From Bacteroidales bacterium (GTDB lineage: Bacteria > Bacteroidota > Bacteroidia > Bacteroidales > VadinHA17), in contig DOZA01000032.1 of the NCBI GenBank assembly GCA_003518245.1, forward strand, positions 1 to 8,030: a stretch of DNA of 8,030 bases, written 5' to 3'. This document shows, piece after piece, positions 1 through 6,736 of the stretch; the first letter of the stretch is position 1; each line of letters starts with the position of its first letter. The translations under genes and the position numbers were made by a program. Below the pieces are notes generated by a model that was not told where the DNA came from, searched no databases, and worked only from the letters and a program-made list of their open reading frames with translations.

Positions 1-112
1 AAAGTATCAACGAGGTAAAAAAATGTAGTACAATTAGCTTAGTTTTGATCATATACTTTAATATAAATGTTCATTATTCTTCCGTTGAACTCTGACTCCT
101 TTTTGACAAAGA

Positions 113-1472
113 TTAGAATCCATGAGGACCTTCATAATATGTTAGCAAAGAACCTTCAGCATGTTCTGTGGACTTTATACTGGTATTTACAACAAAAGAC
201 CGGCCGCCAAAATAAGGAAATTCAATATCAACAACTATCTCACCATGGCTGAGAGTAACTTCATCAGGCAGCTCTTTTACCACCTGAGCATTCTCATATT
301 CGTTTATCAGGGTTGAGTCAATTCTGTACAGGTATTCAGTAAAATCTTTAACAATACCTTTATTTTCAGTACTGTCAACTATATTATAAAATTCGTCAGG
401 ATCTTTATTACTGTCGTAAAGATCAGTTTCCCTGAACTGACGGTACATACCGTATTTGTAATCTTTTGTAACCAGGGCTGTGTTGCCGAGTATCTCTATT
501 ATAGCTGTATCAGGTGCTCTTTCTTTTCCGGTCAGCACCCTGTAATAACTGTCACCCTCCTGCCCTTCGGGCATACTACTGCCAGCCAGTTCAACCAGCG
601 TGGAAAACAAGTCAACATGTGATGTAAAACCATCTATTCTGCCTGACTTAAGCACCCCGGGCCACCATATTACAAAAGTAACATGTGAAGATCGTTCATA
701 ATGTGTACCCTTATGTATGATCATGATCACCCAGATTTGTTCCATGATCAGACGTGAAAATTATAAGGGTGTTATCAAGTTTACCCTTTTTCTCAAGCAT
801 GTCAAGTATTCTTTTTAGTTGCCTGTCATCTTCAATATACCTTACAGTCTGTTCACCTACATAATAGTTGATATCGGGTGTATCAGCCATTGGCCATTCA
901 TACACATCAAAAAGGTCTGTGTTGTCCTGGTACTTTAGGTAATCAAAATGTGATTTACCGACTCTTTTAAGGTAGTAGTGATAATCATCCTGTTTAAGAG
1001 TATCACCTGCCCAGTTTCCCTGGCAATCTGCAATTATACGTTCATCAAAGCCGGTCATCCTGTCCCAAGGCTTAAAATGCATCTTGCCGATACCAACTGT
1101 CCTGTACCCTGCCCTATCGAATTCTTCCATTAGGATTGGTGATCCTTCATAAAGCCACCTGCCACCGTTATCCCACATCTTATGCGTATGCAGATAAGTA
1201 CCTGATACAATGGTATATCTAGACGGCATACAAACGGGAGCAGTACAGTAATGATTATTGAAGACAAACCCCTCCCTATACAGCTTATCCAGCGCAGGTA
1301 TCTTAAGTACGGGTGTTAGTGCCGGTACATCCTCCCATGCCTTATAGTCAGTTGTAATAAGTATGATATTTGGCTTCTCAGGTAGTTGATTATCACATGA
1401 CACCAGCACGATTATCGTTACCAATAGCAGGAAAACGGATAGCTTCTTGATTAGGCAAGTCTCGGTGAACAT
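113..1472 (-). pseudogene. Broken lipoprotein sulfatase (S1 formylglycine type)
   Basis: This is the remnant of a secreted or surface-anchored sulfatase that would hydrolyse sulfate esters. The first reading frame (1472 to 711, 253 codons) begins with a lipoprotein signal peptide whose lipobox LVSC places Cys26 as the anchor. It then shows the sulfatase start PNIILITTD, the formylglycine motif CMPSR at residues 81-85, GKMH at 129-132 and the metal-binding SDHG at 241-244. It stops at TAA (711-713). The next frame continues at once with HKGTHYE, WWPG, SHVDLFSTLVELAG and a C-terminal extension to 113, so one ancestral protein of about 450 codons is split by a frameshift near 714-731. The text passes from VRYIED directly to DRQLKRILDML. 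Family members normally have a long segment here containing a PHxP-like motif, so an internal deletion is inferred. The tail ends abruptly in a conserved-looking region. Two or three lesions make a functional enzyme unlikely. Cysteine in the modified position means anaerobic-type or FGE maturation could have applied. Confidence 0.9.
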
Positions 1473-1566
1473 GAAAATAAATGTTTATTGTACACTTTTT
1501 TTATATTGCTAATTTAAGAGAAATAATTCACTGATAAAAAGATTTAATAGAGAAAACTATAATAAT

Positions 1567-1592
1567 ATATCAGGTAAGAATACAATATCAGG
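1567..1592. repeat. Pair of ATATCAGG direct repeats in the divergent spacer
   Basis: ATATCAGG occurs at 1567-1574 and again at 1585-1592, with start points 18 bases apart. They lie in the AT-rich spacer between the divergent sulfatase and serine hydrolase remnants. Two helically spaced copies could be operator half-sites for a regulator of the pair, but the spacer is so AT-rich that chance is a real alternative. No TAnnTTTG element was found in this spacer on either strand. Confidence 0.3.
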
Positions 1593-1699
1593 AATTATAA
1601 TATATATTACATATATCATATAACTGAATATACGTATTTCACAAGAAGTTGTATTTTTACTAAATAATATTCAGGTTAATATGAATAAAACCATCAACA

Positions 1700-2893
1700 G
1701 TGAAAAACCACTTTAACTTATCCTTATGATCCATCTTCAGCACCCTTGCAGTCTTTTTATTACTCTTAATCGGGTGTAATAACTATTTTACAGATTACAC
1801 ATACACAAAGCCCCCAAATATTGATGACGGCTTAGAAATTGGAACGCTTGAGCAAGCGAATATTGATCAGGATATTATTGCATATGGGATAAGCAAAATT
1901 AAGAGCGGTAAGTATAATGAAGTTCACTCAATACTTATTTACAAAGGGGGGATGTTGGTTCTTGAAGAATATTTCAAAGGACACAGGTACCAGTGGGATG
2001 CACCCGGATATCATAGTGATATGGTACAGTGGGATAAAGATATGATGCATAAGATTATGTCGTGCACCAAAAGCTTTACCTCAGCCTGTATAGCCATCGC
2101 GATTGAAGAAGGGTTTATTGACAATGTTAACCGGTCAATATTTGATTATTTACCAGGTCATCATCAATATAAATCAGGAGGAAAGGAAGATATCACACTT
2201 GAGCATCTTTTAACAATGACCTCTGGTCTTGAATGGAATGAATGGAATGCTGCTCACGATACATCCGCCAATGATATTGACAGGATATATTTTTAATGTT
2301 CTGATGATCCTGTAAAATGTGTTATTGAGAGAGATCTTATAGCCGAGCCAGGTACGAAATTCACCTACAGCGGAGGAGGAATAATAATCCTGGGTGAAAT
2401 ACTTCGCAACGCTTCGGGCATGAATATTGACGATTTTTCGATGAAGTATCTTTTTGAACCTCTTGGTATTGATTCTACTATATGGTTTAGATATGATAAT
2501 GGGAACATAGCTACTGATGGTTCACTTGAGCTTACTCCGCGAGACATGCTTAAACTTGGAGTTACCTATTTAAATAAAGGTATATGGAATGGAAAAAGAA
2601 TTATTCCTGACGCATGGGTGTTAAAAAGTTCAAATGTGTATAATAACAATTACCCCATCAGGGCACCTATAGAAGATTCAGGAAAGAATGGCTATAGATA
2701 TACATGGTGGATCAGCGATTTCATTCATGATGGTTCAAAAATAAGCATGTTCAGAGCTAGTGGCTGGGGAGGTCAGTCAATTATGGTTTTTCCTAAGCTT
2801 GATATGGTTGTAGTGTTTACCGGAGGCAACTATGCTTCGCATTCATCTCTATATACAATAATCAGGCAACATGTTTTGCGGGCTATTAAATAA
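1700..2893 (+). pseudogene. Serine hydrolase lipoprotein (beta-lactamase/class C fold) with two in-frame stops
   Basis: This reads as a 397-codon member of the beta-lactamase-related serine hydrolases (class C, esterase and DD-peptidase relatives; Pfam PF00144), in a single frame. If GTG at 1700 is codon 1, the N-terminus is KNHFNLSL, then a TGA at 1727-1729, then a hydrophobic stretch SIFSTLAVFLLLLIGC whose lipobox LIGC marks a lipoprotein. The core VHSILIYKGG, the catalytic SCTK (Ser121, Lys124), MTSGLEW, a TAA at 2294-2296, then DDPVK, EPGTKFTYSGG (the Tyr motif near codon 223), PLGI, LTPRDMLKLG and GWGGQ (355-359) follow in family order. There is no frame change at either stop, so nonsense mutations explain both: CGA to TGA and CAA to TAA would each need one C-to-T change. 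No ATG lies in frame before 1952, and starting there would remove the signal peptide. Pieces 1952-2296 and 2420-2893 are open but lack either the Tyr/Gly-rich half or the Ser-Lys pair. The family does not tell the substrate. Confidence 0.88.
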
Positions 2894-2941
2894 AGATAAG
2901 CCTGGTTATCCACCTCAGCCTTACTCTGTTGGCCGTAGAAG

Positions 2942-2964
2942 GGTGTGGATTATAAATCCACACC
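2942..2964. terminator. Perfect 10-bp hairpin between convergent genes, probable bidirectional terminator
   Basis: The arms GGTGTGGATT (2942-2951) and AATCCACACC (2955-2964) are perfectly complementary around a three-base loop ATA. A further 5-bp pairing, TGGCC (2930-2934) with GGCCA (2971-2975), could extend the structure. It lies in the 96-bp gap between the plus-strand hydrolase, which ends at 2893, and the minus-strand dehydratase, which ends at 2990, exactly where a terminator for both is expected. Neither side has a strong T-run, so a standard intrinsic terminator is not certain. The structure may instead stabilise 3' ends. Confidence 0.6.
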
Positions 2965-2989
2965 ATTGGAGGCCATCGTAGGTGTATAC

Positions 2990-4771
2990 TCAGCCTTTAC
3001 TTGATATCCATTTCACGAGGCCTTTCATCCTGATAATTTCATTCAGTTTACCGGGCAGTGGTTCAAAACCAATGGTCTTCTCTCCTACCCTTACCTGGCC
3101 TTTTTCGAAATCTATATCCACGCTGTCACCTTCAGTATAAGAATCCACTGCTTCCGGAAGCACTATCAGAGGCAAGCCCTGGTTGATACTTGATCGAAAA
3201 AATATCCTGTTCACTGATTTAACTATGACAGCTTTCACACCAATATATCCAAGTCCTACAGCCGGATGTTCTCTTGAGCTGCCACAGCCAAAATTATCAC
3301 CGGCTATTATTATATCGCCTTTTTCAACATTTTTGCTGAATGATTTATCGAATCCTTCAAAAAGATGAGGTAAGATAGATTCCGGATCCGAACTCAGTAT
3401 ATTATAAGTTAGATTACCTGCAAACATCTGATCAGTATTCAGGTTATCAATATCGCAATAGTTCCAGACACCATTTATTTTCCTTTTTTCATTATCTGCT
3501 ATCTGCACTTTTTTTGCCTCTTTTCTGTCAGTAATAAATTTTTCATTGCCCTTTGATGCTCTGGGGTCAGTGATCTTTCCATTTATTGCAGATAGGGACA
3601 CTGTTGCCGGTGATGCAAGGTATATGCTGGCATTTTTATTACCCATACGCCCCAGGAAATTCCTGTTTGCAGTGGAAATAACATTATATCCATCTGCTGG
3701 TATTCCCTGTCCTGTACCCAGGCAGGGTCCGCAGCTTGGGCTTAGTATATTGGCCCCTGCTTCAATAAGTATATTTACAAGTCCTTCTTCTATAGCCTGC
3801 AGGTATATTCCCCTGCTTGCAGGTATAACCAGTAGCTGGAATCCTTCCTTAACCTTATTATTCTTTAATATGTCTGCGGCAATCCTTATATCTTCAATCC
3901 TTCCATTAGTGCATGTACCTATCAGTCCCTGCTGCAATAAGGTACCTTCGACTTCGGATATACCTTTAACATTATCAACATTATGTGGTGCAGCTACCAG
4001 GGGATATATGTTCTCAAGGTCTATATCTATCTCACTTGAATATTTAGCTCCGGGATCAGCCCATACAGACTTATATTGTTTCCTGTCAAGAAACTTATCC
4101 AGCACATCATCGGCAGGGAAGACAGCATTCTTGGCACCCATTTCAGAAGCCAGGTTTGCCAGTGTCATCCTGTCTGATACGCTGAGGGTACTCACTCCCT
4201 CACCATGGTATTCTATAGACATATAATTGGCACCTGCCGTACCCAGTAAACCAATAATATAAAGAGAAAGGTCCTTTGCATACACATTCTCCTTCAGTTT
4301 ACCTTTAAGATTTATCTTTATTGATTCAGGTACCCTGAACCATGTTTCACCCCTTGTCCAGATGCCAGCTGATTCTGTACGGTCAATACCTGCTGCCATA
4401 CTGTTAAAAGCACCGGCTGTGCATGTGTGACTATCACTGCCTACAATTATCATTCCCGGGAGGGCATGGTATGACATTATCTGGTGGCATATTCCCCTTC
4501 CTGCATCATAAAATTTACTGATCTTATGCTCTTTTACAAAATTTCTTATATCCTCGTATTGTGTTGCCAAGCTTGCATTTGTAGGAGGAGCATTATGATC
4601 AAGAACAACAAGGAGCTGGTCGGGATCTTTTATATTCACGGAACCCATTTTTTTGAATGTCTTATATATGCTTGCCGTATTATCATGGGTTAGTACAATA
4701 TCAGGTTTCCTGAATACTATTGCTCCTGCCGGGGTGTCAAATATCTTTTCTACAAAGGTGCGGGCTTTCAT
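2990..4771 (-). CDS. Single-chain aconitase-family dehydratase, LeuC-LeuD fusion (paralogue A)
   Basis: This 593-residue protein is a cytoplasmic [4Fe-4S] hydro-lyase that should isomerise a hydroxy-dicarboxylate or tricarboxylate by dehydration and rehydration, as 3-isopropylmalate dehydratase, homoaconitase and relatives do. Residues 1 to about 410 match the LeuC/HacA large subunit: HD at 29-30, LDHN with Asp58-His59, GSDSHTCT with Asp113-Ser114-His115, the cluster ligands Cys287 in IGTCTNGR and Cys347/Cys350 in SPSCGPC, and NRNFLGR with Arg370 and Arg375. After a linker, residues about 435-593 match the LeuD/HacB swivel subunit: NLNTDQMF near 443-450 and FGCGSSREH with Ser499-Arg500. The length equals a large plus a small subunit, so this is a true fusion with all catalytic residues I could check present. 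It is the second gene of a pair, 28 bp after its paralogue and probably co-transcribed. The loop after NTDQ is NLTY, neither the YLRT of homoaconitase nor the YLVY of archaeal isopropylmalate isomerase, so the substrate is left open. Confidence 0.9.
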   Translation of the reverse strand: MKARTFVEKIFDTPAGAIVFRKPDIVLTHDNTASIYKTFKKMGSVNIKDPDQLLVVLDHNAPPTNASLATQYEDIRNFVKEHKISKFYDAGRGICHQIMSYHALPGMIIVGSDSHTCTAGAFNSMAAGIDRTESAGIWTRGETWFRVPESIKINLKGKLKENVYAKDLSLYIIGLLGTAGANYMSIEYHGEGVSTLSVSDRMTLANLASEMGAKNAVFPADDVLDKFLDRKQYKSVWADPGAKYSSEIDIDLENIYPLVAAPHNVDNVKGISEVEGTLLQQGLIGTCTNGRIEDIRIAADILKNNKVKEGFQLLVIPASRGIYLQAIEEGLVNILIEAGANILSPSCGPCLGTGQGIPADGYNVISTANRNFLGRMGNKNASIYLASPATVSLSAINGKITDPRASKGNEKFITDRKEAKKVQIADNEKRKINGVWNYCDIDNLNTDQMFAGNLTYNILSSDPESILPHLFEGFDKSFSKNVEKGDIIIAGDNFGCGSSREHPAVGLGYIGVKAVIVKSVNRIFFRSSINQGLPLIVLPEAVDSYTEGDSVDIDFEKGQVRVGEKTIGFEPLPGKLNEIIRMKGLVKWISSKG

Positions 4772-4780
4772 AAGATAAAG

Positions 4781-4804
4781 GGTTTAGGTGTTTAGGGGTT
4801 TAGA
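4781..4804. repeat. Three tandem 8-bp units at the dehydratase gene junction
   Basis: Three consecutive units read GGTTTAGG, TGTTTAGG and GGTTTAGA on the plus strand, at 4781-4788, 4789-4796 and 4797-4804. They fill most of the 28-bp gap between the two dehydratase genes and include the TAA of the upstream one (4800-4802). This looks like a short slippage-type repeat. There is no evidence that it has a role. Confidence 0.7.
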
Positions 4805-6608
4805 GTAATCCGCCATCGTGATAAATCTTCATTTGTACTTCACTGAATGGATGTAATTGATCTGAATCACCTGTGCGGAGGTTTTTAATATCACCATTTA
4901 CAAGGTTCAATTCAATAGTATCATCATTTTTAAGGTTCAGATTATCCATGTTTTCATATGTCAGTACCGGGAAAGCTGCATTTATTGCATTCCTCTCATA
5001 TATAGCCCCGAATGATTCAGCTATTACAGCCTGTACACCAAGTGAAACAAAACAGTCTACTGCCTGCTGTCTTGAGCTTCCTGATCCGAAGTTTTTGCCT
5101 GTAATTATAATATCTCCCTTTCTGGCTTTCCTTGCAAATTCTTCATAACCCTGGAGGTTATCGAAGGCATATTGTCCCATCTCATTAATGTCAGTAATAG
5201 ACAGATACCTGTTATGAAAGATCATATCGGTATCGATATTATCTTTTTTAATCAGCCAGCAACGTCCTTTTAGTACTTCCGGGCGTTTACCGGTATCTTT
5301 CTCCTGTCGATAAATTTCAGCTTCTTGTTTTTTCTCACCTGGGGTGAACAGGGCTGGTTGATCCGGTATATCATTTTCATGTGTTATATAACCGGCAACA
5401 GCTGATGCTGCCACTACAGCCGGCGAAGCAAGATATACGCTGCCTTTCCCCTGTTTTCCAGGGAAGTTCCGGTTTCCTGTACTTATAGTTATTTCGCCGG
5501 GCCCGTTTTGACCTACCTGTCCTGCAGCGCATCCTGCGCATCCTGCATTTGATACCAGGGCACCGGCATTCTTGAAAATATCAATTATACCCTCATTAAG
5601 GCATTGTTTCCACACTTTATCAGTTGAAGGTACTATTTTCAATACAACACCGGGTGCTACCTTACGGTTTTTCAACACTCTTGCAGCAGCCCACATATCG
5701 TCAATTCTACCGTTTGTACAGCTACCTATAAAGGCCGAGTCTATCTTAGTTCCTTTCTCATCATCAATATTAATGGTATCATGAGGTTTTCCCGGCTTTG
5801 AAAGCATTGGTTTGAATTCACTTACATCAACTTCATAAGTTTTCTCATATTCTGCATCCTGATCTGCATATAATGACTCAAAATCAGCGCTGGTTCTTTC
5901 AGTACAATAGGAAATAACCTCATTATTTGGAGGGAACAAAATAATTATGGCGCCCATTTCTGTCGCCATTGATGATATTGTAATCCTGTCTCCAATACCC
6001 ATGTTTTCAACACAATCACCATATAATTCAACGGAATACCCCAGCAATGTATTGGCGCCAAACCTGTTAAGAAGGTTAAGGACAATATCCTTGGCATAAA
6101 TGTTTCCCGGTAATGTACCATTAAGTATTAGTTTGACTGAAGGAGGTACTTTGAACCAAACCTTTCCTTTATCCCATGCAGCAGCAATATCTTTATCTCC
6201 CATACCCTGTCCAAATGCCCCTACAGCACCAAGGATATTAGCATGTGAATCGGTTGATATTGCTGTTGCTCCCGGATATACATATCCTTCATCAATCAGT
6301 AAATGTGTTCCAATACCGGCGTTAATATCATAAACACGTATTCCTTCATTCCTGGCAAAAATCCTGCATATTTGCTGATTGACAGCATACTTCTGATCAG
6401 AGCCTGTAGGATTGCAATCGAAGGTAAAAAGAGTTTTACCCGGGTCGTCAATACCAAGGTTATAGGCCTGTATATTCTTTACAACATTTGCACCACCGAA
6501 ATCACGTGCAACCCTGGCATCAATTATAACATCAGTAATATCGCCTGGTTTGAGCTTGTCTTTATCTGAGTGGTTTGAGAGAATTTTTTCAATGATTGTC
6601 ATTCCCAT
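4800..6608 (-). CDS. Single-chain aconitase-family dehydratase, LeuC-LeuD fusion with altered active site (paralogue B)
   Basis: This 602-residue protein is the first of two adjacent fused aconitase-superfamily enzymes and is clearly divergent from its neighbour. The start MGMTIIEKIL at 6608 fits HacA/LeuC family N-termini. Large-domain features are STDSH (Asp120-Ser121-His122), Cys297 in IGSCTNGR, Cys357 and Cys360 in NAGCAGC, and NRNFPGK with Arg380. Swivel-domain features are NIDTDMIF from 457, RYLSI at 467-471 and FGSGSSRQQ with Ser512-Arg513. All three iron-sulfur ligands are present, so a cluster is expected. Compared with its partner, the His of the N-terminal HD is Arg35, the His of the Asp-His dyad is Cys65, the second substrate Arg of NRNFxGR is Lys385, and the Glu after GSSR is Gln514. 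These changes lie in the pocket and suggest a different substrate, altered chemistry or a partner role, not random decay: the frame is intact and the surrounding motifs are well kept. Isopropylmalate, homoaconitate, citramalate-type and dimethylmalate dehydratase activities are all possible. Confidence 0.9.
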   Translation of the reverse strand: MGMTIIEKILSNHSDKDKLKPGDITDVIIDARVARDFGGANVVKNIQAYNLGIDDPGKTLFTFDCNPTGSDQKYAVNQQICRIFARNEGIRVYDINAGIGTHLLIDEGYVYPGATAISTDSHANILGAVGAFGQGMGDKDIAAAWDKGKVWFKVPPSVKLILNGTLPGNIYAKDIVLNLLNRFGANTLLGYSVELYGDCVENMGIGDRITISSMATEMGAIIILFPPNNEVISYCTERTSADFESLYADQDAEYEKTYEVDVSEFKPMLSKPGKPHDTINIDDEKGTKIDSAFIGSCTNGRIDDMWAAARVLKNRKVAPGVVLKIVPSTDKVWKQCLNEGIIDIFKNAGALVSNAGCAGCAAGQVGQNGPGEITISTGNRNFPGKQGKGSVYLASPAVVAASAVAGYITHENDIPDQPALFTPGEKKQEAEIYRQEKDTGKRPEVLKGRCWLIKKDNIDTDMIFHNRYLSITDINEMGQYAFDNLQGYEEFARKARKGDIIITGKNFGSGSSRQQAVDCFVSLGVQAVIAESFGAIYERNAINAAFPVLTYENMDNLNLKNDDTIELNLVNGDIKNLRTGDSDQLHPFSEVQMKIYHDGGLL

Positions 6609-6635
6609 AATAAAATTGTTTTAATGTTCAAATAA

Positions 6636-6666
6636 CAAAATTAGTATTAAAGCTATAAACTACAGT
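6636..6666 (-). promoter_or_regulatory. Candidate Bacteroidota-type promoter for the dehydratase pair
   Basis: On the minus strand, TAATTTTG (6643 down to 6636) matches the Bacteroidota -7 element TAnnTTTG exactly. Nineteen bases further upstream lies ACTG (6666-6663), only a weak match to the TTTG -33 element. Initiation about seven bases downstream would leave a 5' leader of roughly 20 bases before the ATG at 6608. The 128-bp gap after the peptidase gene is otherwise empty, so a promoter here is expected. An 8-base match in AT-rich DNA can arise by chance. Confidence 0.4.
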
Positions 6667-6736
6667 AATGAAGTAATAAATATTTACTTAATACCTGAAA
6701 ATCTTAGATTAAGGCTATTTAAGAAGAACCATGCTC

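Noticed and set aside
67..252. 61-residue plus-strand open frame over the sulfatase 3' end
   Set aside because: It overlaps the sulfatase remnant in antisense and has no recognisable feature or ribosome binding site.
711..745. Programmed ribosomal frameshifting in the sulfatase
   Set aside because: There is no slippery heptamer or run at the site, and the inferred internal deletion suggests decay, not regulated expression.
1600..1660. Alternating AT tracts and near-palindromes in the divergent spacer
   Set aside because: This is low-complexity AT-rich sequence where such symmetry is expected by chance.
1681..1729. ATG at 1681 or 1726 as the serine hydrolase start
   Set aside because: Both lie in a different frame from the hydrolase and run into stops, at 1714-1716 and at the lipobox region respectively. 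The signal peptide reads in the frame of GTG 1700.
1727..1729. TGA as selenocysteine in the serine hydrolase
   Set aside because: It falls in a signal peptide where selenocysteine has no role, no SECIS-like hairpin follows, and a second stop (TAA) interrupts the same frame.
2906..2962. Cluster of DnaA-box-like 9-mers (TTATCCACC, and TAATCCACA / AAATCCACA in the hairpin arms)
   Set aside because: None is an exact TTATCCACA, two are simply the two arms of the hairpin, and there is no dnaA/dnaN/gyrB context or replication gene nearby. The terminator explanation is simpler.
3546..4226. 226-residue open frame on the plus strand opposite paralogue A
   Set aside because: It is antisense to an intact conserved gene and rich in Ser, Pro and Leu as expected for a shadow frame. 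It shows no domain. The same applies to the other plus-strand frames under the dehydratase and peptidase genes.
6671..6689. Inverted repeat AAGTAA / TTACTT downstream of the dipeptidase
   Set aside because: It has only six A/T-dominated base pairs with a seven-base loop, which is too weak to call a terminator.
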